Assembly: GCA_036394995.1 (NCBI GenBank)
Contig: DASWED010000047.1
Location: 1 to 8,610, forward strand
From: DASWED01 sp036394995
Lineage (GTDB): Bacteria > Actinomycetota > UBA4738 > JACQTL01
Direction of reading: 5' to 3'
Length of the DNA: 8,610 nucleotides
This document shows, piece after piece, positions 1 through 5,717 of this stretch (its first letter is position 1; every line of letters begins with the position of its first letter). The position numbers and the translations under genes were made by a program. A model generated the notes under the pieces. The model was not told the DNA's origin. It was given only the letters and a program-made list of their open reading frames with translations, and made no database searches.

Positions 1-79
1 TGAAGTCCTCGCGGATCCGCGCCACGATGGCCGACTCCGCGTCCTTCGCCGCAAGGCGGGCTGTCCCGTACGAGTCCAT
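1..79 (-). CDS. 5' end of an unrecognised protein, runs off the window
   Basis: The leftward frame from an ATG at 79-77 stays open to the window edge and gives 26 residues, beginning MDSYGTARLAAKDAESAIVA. A GGGAGA Shine-Dalgarno sequence (complement of 86-91) sits six bases before the ATG, which is the main reason to believe this start. The residues look like a soluble helix rich in Ala, Glu and Arg, with no signal peptide. I do not recognise the family from so short a piece. The start lies about 40 bases from the presumed left end of the insertion sequence, so the IS could have replaced or altered its promoter. A chance open frame remains possible. Confidence 0.4.
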   Translation of the reverse strand, partial: MDSYGTARLAAKDAESAIVARIREDF

Positions 80-139
80 GAGCCGTCTCCCTTCAACCCG
101 CAAGGTCTCGCCAGAGTACGGCTCATACGGTCCTAAAGT

Positions 140-159
140 AATTCCCCACCTCCTGAGCC
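140..159. repeat. Left terminal inverted repeat of the IS21-type element
   Basis: AATTCCCCACCTCCTGAGCC here pairs with the inverted copy at 2304-2321 (18 matching positions with a two-base gap). These repeats are where the IstA transposase is expected to bind. Upstream, GGCTCA (120-125) resembles the GCTCA of the right-end motif, but it is 14 bases from AATTCCCCA instead of 4, so the left end looks altered compared with the right. Confidence 0.65.
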
Positions 160-225
160 TCCACGAACAGGGCTCCCCCGATGCTGGCGGTGTCGAAGCC
201 ACCGGCAGCGGGAGGAGCCCCAGGG

Positions 226-1506
226 ATGCTGACACAGGAGGAGCACGTGGAAGCCGTCGCACTCGCCACCAGGGGATGGACCATCTCGGCCATCGCCCGA
301 CACCTGGACCGCGATCGCAAGACGATCCGGTCCTACCTCACCGCCAAGACCGCGCCCGGAGTCCGTCGCCGGACGAGCGACCCGTTCGGGGTCGTCGAGC
401 CCTACGTCCGCCAGCGCTTGGAGGACGACCCCCACCTGCAGCTCGCGGTGCTCATCCGGGAGCTCGGGCCACTCGGGTTCTCCTCGAGCTACCAGACCCT
501 CACCCGGGAGGTCCGTCACCGGTCGCTCCGTCCCCACTGCGAGGCGTGTGCCGGCGCCAAGGGCCGGGCCACCACCGACATCGAGCACCCTGCTGGAGCG
601 GAGACGCAGTGGGACTGGCTGGAGCTCCCCGACGCGCCGTGGACGTCCAAGCTCATCGTCCTGACCGGGACGCTCGCGCACTCCTCGAAGACGAGGGCAT
701 GGGTCTCCGAGGCCAAGGACACCCCGCACCTGCTCCAGGGCATCGACGCGGTGCTGTCCCGCCTCGGCGGGCTCACCAAGGCGTTCCGGATCGACGCCAT
801 GGAGGGGGCCGTCGTCCCCGGAACCCGGAACCTGTGCGCGGCGTTCGCCGATGCCGCCCGGTACTACGGCGTCTCGGTCGCCGTGTGCCCGCCCCGGCGC
901 GGCAACCGCAAGGGCGTGGTGGAGAAGAACAACGACCACATCGCCCAGTCCTGGTGGCGAACGGCCGACGTGGCGACCCCGGAGCAGGCCCAGACGAGCC
1001 TGGACGCGTTCTGCGAGTCGGTGGGGGACGCCCGTCCCCGGGGCGACGCCACCGTGGGGGCGCTCGCCGATCGCGAGCCGCTCCGTCCGCTGCCCTCGGG
1101 GCCGTACCCGGCGGTCGTGGAGTGCTCCCGGAAGGTGAGCTGGGCGGCCCTGGTGTCCTACGAGGGGAACCGCTACTCGGTCCCGGCCGCGTTCGTGAAC
1201 GCGTGGGTCATCGTCTCAGTGCGTCTCGGTCACCCTGTCGTGGAGATCCGCTCGGGCGAAGGCGAGGTGCTGGCACAACACCGCCGTCGCCCGGCCGGCG
1301 CCGGGGCGCTCGCCCGCTCCCAGGAGCACCGGGCCGGGTTGGAGCGGACGGTGCTGGCCCAGTTCTCCACGGCGAGGCCCTGCCGGCGCAAGGAGCACCG
1401 TCCGCCGTCGGATGAGGCGAGGGCCATCGCCGCCCGGCTCACCCGGGGCGTCCAGCAGTCCTTCGACGTCGACCTCGGGAGCTACGAGGAGCTGATGGCG
1501 ACGTGA
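226..1506 (+). CDS. istA: IS21-family transposase IstA
   Basis: IstA is the DDE transposase that cuts and joins the ends of IS21-type elements, working with the ATPase IstB. The protein is 426 residues. An N-terminal helix-turn-helix lies at about residues 17-38 (ISAIARHLDRDRKTIRSYL). The integrase-like core follows, with candidate catalytic residues D130 (QWDWLE), D190 (FRIDAME) and E233 (RKGVVEKNND), in the spacing usual for the family. The C-terminal part carries the NRYSVPA segment typical of IstA. I chose the ATG at 226 because GGAGGAG at 211-217 precedes it closely and the protein then begins MLTQEEHVEA, as family members do; an in-frame ATG at 181 would add 15 unlikely residues. The stop overlaps the istB start (GTGA), suggesting translational coupling. 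No disruption is visible. Confidence 0.93.
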   Translation: MLTQEEHVEAVALATRGWTISAIARHLDRDRKTIRSYLTAKTAPGVRRRTSDPFGVVEPYVRQRLEDDPHLQLAVLIRELGPLGFSSSYQTLTREVRHRSLRPHCEACAGAKGRATTDIEHPAGAETQWDWLELPDAPWTSKLIVLTGTLAHSSKTRAWVSEAKDTPHLLQGIDAVLSRLGGLTKAFRIDAMEGAVVPGTRNLCAAFADAARYYGVSVAVCPPRRGNRKGVVEKNNDHIAQSWWRTADVATPEQAQTSLDAFCESVGDARPRGDATVGALADREPLRPLPSGPYPAVVECSRKVSWAALVSYEGNRYSVPAAFVNAWVIVSVRLGHPVVEIRSGEGEVLAQHRRRPAGAGALARSQEHRAGLERTVLAQFSTARPCRRKEHRPPSDEARAIAARLTRGVQQSFDVDLGSYEELMAT

Positions 1507-2294
1507 GCCACGACACCGTCTACCAGCGACTGCGATCGCACCTTGCCTACCTGAAGCTCCCCGCCGCGGCGGAGGCCCTGGCCGGAAAGCTCGATCACGC
1601 GGAGAAGGCCAAACCCTCCTACACCGCGTTCACCGAGGACCTGCTGGCGACCGAGGTCGAGGCCACCGAGCGCCGGCGCCTGGCGGGGCGCCTGCGGTTC
1701 TCGCACTTCCCGGTGATCAAACGACTCGAGGACTTCGACTTCGACGCCCAGCCCGGCCTCGACCGTCGCCTCGTCGAGGAGCTCGCCACGCTCCGGTTCG
1801 TGGAGGAGAAGGCCAACGTGCTGATGGTGGGGCCTCCGGGGGTCGGCAAGACGATGCTCGCCCTGGCGCTCGGGTACCGGGCGATCGAGGCCGGGTACCG
1901 CGTGTACTACACGACCGCCGCCGACCTCGCGGCCCGGTGCCACAAGGCCGCGATCGAGGGCCGGTGGGCGACCACCATGCGGTTCTTCGCCGGCCCCCAG
2001 CTCCTGATCTGCGACGAGCTCGGCTACCTGCCGCTGCAGGCCGAGGCGGCCTCGGCGATCTTCCAGGTGGTGTCGCGGCGCTCGGAGCAGGGCTCGGTGA
2101 TCGTGACGACCAACCGCTCGATCGCCTCGTGGGGCGAGATCTTCGATGACCAGATGATGGCCGCGGCGATCCTGGACCGGTTCCTGTTCAAGGCCACGCT
2201 CCTCGCCATCACCGGCGACTCCTACCGGATGCGGGCGCACCGGGAGCGGCTGCAGCAGCTCAGGGAGGGGGTGGCCGCCACCCTCGAACGCTAG
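1503..2294 (+). CDS. istB: IS21-family helper ATPase IstB
   Basis: IstB is the AAA+ ATPase, related to DnaC, that assists IstA in target selection and strand transfer. The protein is 263 residues, close to the usual 250-270. The Walker A motif GPPGVGKT is at residues 110-117 (K116), Walker B LLICDE ends at D171-E172 followed by LGYLP, and the VIVTTNRS segment is the sensor region. The N-terminal third is the IstB-specific helical part (VYQRLRSHLAYLKLPAAAEA). The GTG start at 1503 overlaps the istA stop TGA at 1504-1506, a four-base overlap typical of this gene pair and evidence for translational coupling. The stop lies about ten bases before the right inner terminal repeat. It appears complete. 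Confidence 0.95.
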   Translation: MSHDTVYQRLRSHLAYLKLPAAAEALAGKLDHAEKAKPSYTAFTEDLLATEVEATERRRLAGRLRFSHFPVIKRLEDFDFDAQPGLDRRLVEELATLRFVEEKANVLMVGPPGVGKTMLALALGYRAIEAGYRVYYTTAADLAARCHKAAIEGRWATTMRFFAGPQLLICDELGYLPLQAEAASAIFQVVSRRSEQGSVIVTTNRSIASWGEIFDDQMMAAAILDRFLFKATLLAITGDSYRMRAHRERLQQLREGVAATLER

Positions 2295-2303
2295 ACTCGG
2301 CCG

Positions 2304-2356
2304 GGCTCAGGGTGGGGAATTTCGATGAGCGCCCCTGGGGAATTTCGGTGAGCGCC
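2304..2356. repeat. Right end of the IS21-type element: tandem terminal repeats
   Basis: Two direct copies of TGGGGAATTTCGRTGAGCG, each followed by CC, start at 2313 and 2336 and differ by one base over 21, with a period of 23. The inner copy extends left to 2304 and is the inverted counterpart of 140-159. Tandem end repeats are a known feature of IS21-family elements and probably give several IstA binding sites. Confidence 0.75.
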
Positions 2357-2360
2357 GTCA

Positions 2361-2597
2361 GTCCGCACCAAGATCATCTTCATCGCTGCGGCCGTCCTGG
2401 TGCTCCTTGTCGCTCTGCTGGTCCCGGCGTAGGCGCTACCAGACCGCGAGGTCTCCGTCTGCAAGACCATCGTCTGTGATCCGGTCATCGAGCACCGCGA
2501 CCACGACGTGATCCGGGTCGTCCTCCTGGGGATCGGTGTTGTTGTCTCAGCCGCTCTTGCCCTGCTCGCGGTTCGACCCTGGAGGCGAACTGCGTAG
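2361..2597 (+). pseudogene. Relic of a small two-helix membrane protein, start lost and internal TAG
   Basis: One frame reads as protein on both sides of a TAG at 2430-2432 and ends at TAG 2595-2597. Before the internal stop it gives VRTKIIFIAAAVLVLLVALL, then VPA: a positive residue pair followed by a clear transmembrane helix. After it comes ALPDREVSVCKTIVCDPVIE, HRDHDVI, a second helix (RVVLLGIGVVVSAALALLAV) and RPWRRTA. The loop holds two cysteines in SVCKTIVCDP. No start codon precedes the first helix: the frame is closed by TGA at 2349-2351 inside the IS terminal repeat, and the coding sequence begins where the IS ends. I infer that IS insertion removed the start and that the TAG is a nonsense change from a Tyr, Gln or Trp codon. 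The product is unrecognised. A new start within the first helix is possible but would not pass the TAG. Confidence 0.6.
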
Positions 2598-2676
2598 CCC
2601 CTGGTGGGCGGTCGCCTGCCGAGGTCTCGATTCGTCAACACCCGCTGCCGCTCAGGGTTGCTCGTCGAGAGTCAAG

Positions 2677-2699
2677 TGTCATCGGCGAACGCTGGGGTG
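2677..2699 (+). repeat. 23-base intergenic repeat, copy 1
   Basis: This copy reads TGTCATCGGCGAAC then GCTGGGGTG and matches copy 3 (3862-3884) at 20 of 23 positions. It lies about 35 bases past the 3' end of the leftward lipoprotein gene (stop at 2734) and about 80 bases past the membrane-protein relic. Its role is unknown. Confidence 0.6.
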
Positions 2700-2733
2700 A
2701 CCCGGCGGGCTGTTCCGGGCTCGATGATCGGAG

Positions 2734-3165
2734 CTAGGGTGAGACGATCCAGTACAGGTCGCCGCAGCGCTCAGGGATATCCAAGCCCGTCAACTCGGAT
2801 GCCCAGCGTTCAGCTGCCGCTTCTCCACCCACTTCCCGGGGCCTAGTCTCGCCGCCACCCAGTCGGATCGCTTCACCCTCACGCCCTATGACTTCGCCGC
2901 TCCCATTGAGGGCCTCGAGCCGACGGTCGACGAGTCTGGCGGTGTATCCCTCCGGCCACAGCAGGAGCCAGCGTTCGTCGGTGGCGGCGACGAAGACACA
3001 CCCAGAACGCACCTCGAGATGCCCGTCGATCAAGGCCGCGGGATAGGCGTCTCCAATTGGCACCGTGGGGAAGAAGACCCCTGGAGGAACAACCGCCTCG
3101 CGACCGCTGCAGGCAGCCGACGTGAGCGCGAGAAGCAGAACGAGAAAGCGGGTTCGCCGCCCCAT
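2734..3165 (-). CDS. Small secreted lipoprotein of unknown function
   Basis: The protein is 143 residues and starts MGRRTRFLVLLLALTSAACS, a lipoprotein signal peptide: twin-Arg-rich n-region, hydrophobic core and an SAAC lipobox with Cys at residue 19. It should be lipidated and held on the outer face of the cytoplasmic membrane. The mature part is a compact mixed domain with short hydrophobic strands (HLEVRSGCVFVAA, RWLLLWPEGY), a G-rich turn (IRLGGGE) and an ending DIPERCGDLYWIVSP. Besides the lipobox Cys there are two cysteines, one in SGCVF and one in ERCGD, which could form a disulphide. I think I have seen similar small actinobacterial lipoproteins but cannot name the family. The frame stays open upstream to 3522, but the signal peptide fixes the start at ATG 3165-3163. 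No strong Shine-Dalgarno is visible. A 23-base repeat lies about 60 bases upstream. Confidence 0.78.
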   Translation of the reverse strand: MGRRTRFLVLLLALTSAACSGREAVVPPGVFFPTVPIGDAYPAALIDGHLEVRSGCVFVAATDERWLLLWPEGYTARLVDRRLEALNGSGEVIGREGEAIRLGGGETRPREVGGEAAAERWASELTGLDIPERCGDLYWIVSP

Positions 3166-3226
3166 GTCCGTATGATGATTTTCTCGCGGAATTCGTTCCA
3201 GCTTCGGACTGGTCGTTCGGGCCGAG

Positions 3227-3249
3227 TGACACTGGGGCACACTGGGGTG
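3227..3249 (+). repeat. 23-base intergenic repeat, copy 2 (divergent)
   Basis: This copy shares CACTGGGGTG exactly with copy 3 and the leading TG; the middle is diverged and contains a second CACTGGGG, so the unit looks internally duplicated (3230-3237 and 3240-3247). It lies between the two leftward genes: about 11 bases after the stop of the membrane-anchored protein (3261) and about 60 bases before the lipoprotein start (3165). By position it could be part of a promoter, a terminator or a recombination site. Confidence 0.45.
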
Positions 3250-3260
3250 GCCCGAGGACC

Positions 3261-3806
3261 CTACGCTGGCTCGTCTACTCGGATGGACCTGATGATCTCG
3301 CCCAGGTGCTCGACGTCGGCGAATACGGCCGCCCAGTCTGCCTCTGGAGTCGCCCGCGGCAGAGGAATGAATGCCGCGGCCGTAGGACTGCTCCGTCCCG
3401 GGGCAGGGACCGAGCCCGCTGTGGGCCAGATTGCACATGCCCGTTGCCCGTCCACCGTGAGGACCCGTATCAGAGGACGGCGGCCGAACGGGCGACGGGC
3501 GTGCTGCGCCTGCTCCTCGCACACCGCTCTCGGGTTGTCCGCGGCGGTGGTGAGCCCGACGAGATGGACGAAACCATCGGTCCCCTCATAGGACGGATCG
3601 GCCGAGTCGAAGTCGGCCGTCCGCGTCCATTCCGCCGGGCGGTCGAACCGGAGCCCCAGAGCGCGTACGGTCACTGTTGACCGCCGCGCTGGGGACTCCT
3701 TGGCTGGCGAGTGAAGGAAGTAGCCAGCGGCAAACCCTGTCGCGAAGACGATTACGACGGCGAGCACCGTCAGGGCTCGCTTCCTGGCGACTCCTGCTTC
3801 GGCCAT
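3261..3806 (-). CDS. Membrane-anchored extracytoplasmic protein of unknown function
   Basis: The protein is 181 residues from the ATG at 3806. Residues 1-9 are basic at the end (MAEAGVARKR), followed by one transmembrane helix (ALTVLAVVIVFATGFAAGYF), so the rest lies outside the membrane. The outer domain begins STVTVRALGLRFDRPAEWTR, has TDGFVHLVGL near its middle and a later segment with two cysteines (AVCEEQAQ and GQRACAIWPT). Alternating strand-like segments and the W...GTDGFV...CE...VDGQ.AC order resemble a small secreted domain fused to membrane anchors in several bacteria; I cannot name it. A GTG at 3824 would add MEPRGP; I prefer the ATG because GGGGG lies close before it. Repeat copies flank the gene on both sides. 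Confidence 0.75.
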   Translation of the reverse strand: MAEAGVARKRALTVLAVVIVFATGFAAGYFLHSPAKESPARRSTVTVRALGLRFDRPAEWTRTADFDSADPSYEGTDGFVHLVGLTTAADNPRAVCEEQAQHARRPFGRRPLIRVLTVDGQRACAIWPTAGSVPAPGRSSPTAAAFIPLPRATPEADWAAVFADVEHLGEIIRSIRVDEPA

Positions 3807-3861
3807 GGGCCCCCGAGGCTCCACGATTCGATCGAGTCGGTCAAGGTAGTAACCGCTCTGG

Positions 3862-3884
3862 TGTCATTCGCGAACACTGGGGTG
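3862..3884 (+). repeat. 23-base intergenic repeat, copy 3
   Basis: This copy reads TGTCATTCGCGAAC then ACTGGGGTG and matches copy 1 at 20 of 23 positions. It contains the palindrome TTCGCGAA (3867-3874), and GTGT (3861-3864) can pair with ACAC (3874-3877). It sits in the divergent gap between the leftward membrane-anchored protein (start 3806) and the rightward lipoprotein (start 3932), about 50 bases from each, where an operator could act on both. Confidence 0.6.
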
Positions 3885-3919
3885 GGCGAGATCAGCCTCT
3901 CAGGGGCCGCGGGGGATGC

Positions 3920-3925
3920 CAGACT
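3920..3925 (+). promoter_or_regulatory. Possible -10 box of the short lipoprotein gene
   Basis: CAGACT ends six bases before the ATG at 3932. That spacing puts the transcription start at or next to the start codon, as in leaderless actinobacterial mRNAs. No -35 box is evident and no Shine-Dalgarno precedes the ATG. Confidence 0.35.
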
Positions 3926-3931
3926 CGCGAG

Positions 3932-4147
3932 ATGGCACGAGGCGGGATGGTGGTGCGCTCGTTGCTCGCCGCGACGCTGGTCCTGCTCGTGGCATGCACC
4001 GGCGGTGCCGTTCCGATGACCCAGACGCTGGTGTTACACGTCCGCGGCCATCCGCAACGAACCTCGGCGGGTCGATACATCTTCGTCATCCGCGCCGACG
4101 TGAGCGGACCGCCGATCAGGCCAGCGGCAGCAGCCCAGTCGATCTGA
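3932..4147 (+). CDS. Short lipoprotein of unknown function, probably frameshifted near the end
   Basis: The frame gives 71 residues starting MARGGMVVRSLLAATLVLLV followed by ACTGG: a lipoprotein signal peptide with lipobox LVAC. The mature part has two strand-like segments (MTQTLVLHVRG and RYIFVIRADVSG) and then becomes Ala/Pro-rich before TGA at 4145-4147. The next forward frame continues plausibly from about 4118 as DQASGSSPVDLTYTLTFQRS up to TGA at 4210-4212, adding another strand. A single extra base near GGACCGCCGATCAG (about 4107-4120) would explain this, giving an intact protein of about 93 residues. I infer a frameshift, real or from sequencing. If the ATG at 3947 were used instead, the signal peptide would still be present. 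Function is not recognisable. Confidence 0.55.
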   Translation: MARGGMVVRSLLAATLVLLVACTGGAVPMTQTLVLHVRGHPQRTSAGRYIFVIRADVSGPPIRPAAAAQSI

Positions 4148-4491
4148 CCTACACGCTGACGTTCCAGCGCTCCCGAACGGCGCCGGATACCTCCCCGTCC
4201 GATCGACCGTGACGCACCCGGTCGTCGGGCGCGATCACCCCCCATGCCGCGGCCACTCACCGGAAGGTGTTCCGCCACGGTTGGTCGGCGGGGTCGCCGG
4301 CGAAGCGCAGCGGAGGACCAAGTCCGGAGGCCGGCAACGAGCCGCAACCGAAGCGAGATCGGATTCCGGCCGGAGGACGGGAGCTGCGGAGCGGAGCGGA
4401 GCGCAGCGTAGGCGTGCCCCGCCGGCCGGCCGTGCGACCTGACCAGACATGTTGGAGGAGCCGGAGCACGCGCCGTGACCACCACCACCCG
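4148..4491. other. Gene-poor stretch with a pentamer tandem repeat
   Basis: Apart from the possible frameshifted tail of the preceding lipoprotein (to 4212), I see no convincing gene here. The open frames are Arg/Gly/Pro-rich and lack domains, signal peptides and ribosome sites. The one structured item is the run of pentamers at 4386-4410. No tRNA-like fold or clear terminator was found by eye. Confidence 0.5.
4386..4410. repeat. Five-unit pentamer tandem repeat
   Basis: Three perfect GCGGA units (4386-4400) are followed by GCGCA and GCGTA, giving 25 bases with a period of five. It lies outside any supported gene. Short runs like this vary easily by slippage; no function is implied. Confidence 0.7.
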
Positions 4492-4497
4492 TACACT
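4492..4497 (+). promoter_or_regulatory. Possible -10 box of the FmdB-type gene
   Basis: TACACT matches TANNNT and ends ten bases before the ATG at 4508. This fits a transcript with a very short or no leader. The start codon has no Shine-Dalgarno sequence close by, which supports that reading. Confidence 0.45.
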
Positions 4498-4507
4498 GGT
4501 CGACATC

Positions 4508-4732
4508 ATGCCGCTCTACGAGTTCAGGTGCGCCGAGTGCGGGGGAATCTTCGACCGGCTGATGTCGGTGAACGATCCCGCTCCGGTGTGCGCTTCGTGC
4601 GGGTCGGAGCGGGTGAACCGGCTGGTGTCGCTGATCGGGGGGCTGGTGGGGTCCGGTTCGGCGTCCGGGGGTTCGTCGCGTCCGACGGGTGGCGGGTGCG
4701 GGTGCGGCGGTTCCTGCGCCTGCGGCCACTGA
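4508..4732 (+). CDS. FmdB-family putative regulatory zinc-ribbon protein
   Basis: The protein is 74 residues and begins MPLYEFRCAECG, the signature opening of the FmdB family. Two CxxC pairs, C8/C11 and C28/C31 (VCASCGSE), make the zinc ribbon. After the ribbon the usual Gly/Ser-rich tail follows and ends in GGGCGCGGSCACGH, which adds four cysteines and a histidine and might bind a second metal. FmdB was named from a gene next to formamidase genes and is called a putative regulator; the biochemical role of most members is unknown. I chose the ATG at 4508 over one at 4475 because family members start MPxYEY/F and because a -10-like box lies between the two. It converges with the permease gene, with ten bases between stops. 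Confidence 0.88.
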   Translation: MPLYEFRCAECGGIFDRLMSVNDPAPVCASCGSERVNRLVSLIGGLVGSGSASGGSSRPTGGGCGCGGSCACGH

Positions 4733-4742
4733 CGGCCGGGGA

Positions 4743-5672
4743 TCAGGCGGGCGCGATCTCCTGAGGGGCCGGTTCGTCCAGGGCGCCGGTGCGGGCGGCC
4801 TGCCTGACCACCACAGCCACCGCGGCGACGGCCAGCAGCCCGCCGGCGACCTGGAGCCATGTCAGCGGTTCGTCCAGGACCACCAGTGCCGCCACCGCCG
4901 CGATCACCGGTTCGCCCAGGATGAGCAGCGACGACACCGACACGTCGACCTGGGGGTGGGCCCAGGCCAGGAGGACGTGCCCGCCCTGGGCCGCAGCTAC
5001 GAACAGCGACAGCCACAGCCAGTCGATCACTCGGAGGTCGCCAAGCGGGGTGCCGGCCCCGATGGCCACGGGGGTCACCACGATCGCCGCCACCAGGGCA
5101 ACGGTGGTCATGAACTCGATGGCGGCGACGCGCTGGCGGATGCGCTTCGACAGCAGGAAGTAGGCCGTCCACACCAGGAGCGCGAGCACGGCCAGCACGT
5201 CGCCCTCCAGGCTCCACACGGCGCTCGAGCTGGACCCCAGGATCGACACCGCCACCCCGGCCACGGACACAGCCGTCCACCCGATCTCGCGACGGGTGAT
5301 GACCTCGGCGAACAGGCGCCCGGCGACGGTCAGGACCAGGGCGGGCTGGAGGGCCTGGATCAGCAGGACGTCGGCCACGCCGGTTCGCCGGAGCGCGGTG
5401 AAGAACACCACCAGGTTCACGCCGAACAGCACCCCCGCCGGGGCCGAGGCACGCACGATCGCCCACGTCAGGCGGCGCCCGGCGACCGCGCACACGATCA
5501 GCATCAGGGCGGCCCCCATCCACAGCCGCCAGAACGTGAACTCCAGCACCGGGATCGGGGTGAGCTTCACGATCGTGTTCGCGAACGACCACGCCACCAC
5601 CGGGAAGGCCACGGCCAGCAACCCCAGACGGGTGGCGCGCGGGCCGGTACGGGACGCGGTGGCGCGGTCCAT
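4743..5672 (-). CDS. EamA/DMT-superfamily permease
   Basis: This is a 309-residue inner-membrane transporter of the drug/metabolite transporter superfamily, normally exporting small metabolites such as amino acids; the substrate cannot be read from sequence. It has about ten hydrophobic helices in two EamA repeats, about residues 20-145 and 160-290. Typical signatures are WSFANTIVKLTPIPVLEFTFWR in helices 1-2 (first 20 residues of that segment shown in part by WSFANTIVK), LIQALQPALVLTVAG in repeat one, and LILGEPVIAAVAALVVLDEP in repeat two. Length is normal for the family. The ATG at 5672 has GGCGG directly upstream, too close for a good Shine-Dalgarno, so it may be leaderless; no in-frame alternative is clearly better. 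The phosphotransferase relic ends 45 bases upstream on the same strand. Confidence 0.9.
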   Translation of the reverse strand: MDRATASRTGPRATRLGLLAVAFPVVAWSFANTIVKLTPIPVLEFTFWRLWMGAALMLIVCAVAGRRLTWAIVRASAPAGVLFGVNLVVFFTALRRTGVADVLLIQALQPALVLTVAGRLFAEVITRREIGWTAVSVAGVAVSILGSSSSAVWSLEGDVLAVLALLVWTAYFLLSKRIRQRVAAIEFMTTVALVAAIVVTPVAIGAGTPLGDLRVIDWLWLSLFVAAAQGGHVLLAWAHPQVDVSVSSLLILGEPVIAAVAALVVLDEPLTWLQVAGGLLAVAAVAVVVRQAARTGALDEPAPQEIAPA

Positions 5673-5717
5673 CCGCCGATTCTTGCAGGAGCCTGAGACT
5701 CTCCGGTCCGCGGGGAC

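Larger units (their letters stand above)
116..2360 (+). mobile_element. IS21-family insertion sequence, apparently intact
   Basis: The element is defined by an istA-istB pair (226-2294) and by matching ends. The inner terminal repeat reads AATTCCCCACCTCCTGAGCC at 140-159, and the complement of 2304-2321 matches it except for a two-base gap. At the right end TGGGGAATTTCGRTGAGCG occurs twice in tandem (2313-2331 and 2336-2354), the multiple terminal repeat arrangement known for IS21 elements. The right edge is probably the CA at 2359-2360, because IS21 elements usually end TG...CA. The left edge is uncertain: GGCTCA at 120-125 may belong to the outer repeat, but I see no clean TG terminus and only one copy of the AATTCCCCA motif. 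I could not identify a target-site duplication. Both genes look full length, so the element may still be mobile. Confidence 0.8.

Noticed and set aside
133..939. Leftward 268-codon open frame opposite istA
   Set aside because: It is antisense to the transposase core and crosses the left terminal repeat.
2291..2641. Leftward 116-codon open frame across the IS right end and the relic
   Set aside because: It spans the IS terminal repeats, is Arg/Thr-rich without a domain, and is antisense to the clear membrane helices of the relic.
2734..2747. Promoter-like CTAGGGT downstream of repeat copy 1
   Set aside because: It is the antisense of the last codons (WIVSP stop) of the lipoprotein gene; the resemblance to a -10 box is coincidental and no rightward gene follows.
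2677..3884. Integron attC or CRISPR explanation of the 23-base repeats
   Set aside because: No GTTRRRY/RYYYAAC core sites were seen, and the spacing of about 550-635 bases with genes in between excludes a CRISPR array.
4723..4738. Hairpin CGGCC-ACTGAC-GGCCG at the FmdB stop, as a terminator between convergent genes
   Set aside because: The stem is only five base pairs and no T run follows on either strand, so it is not better than chance in GC-rich DNA.
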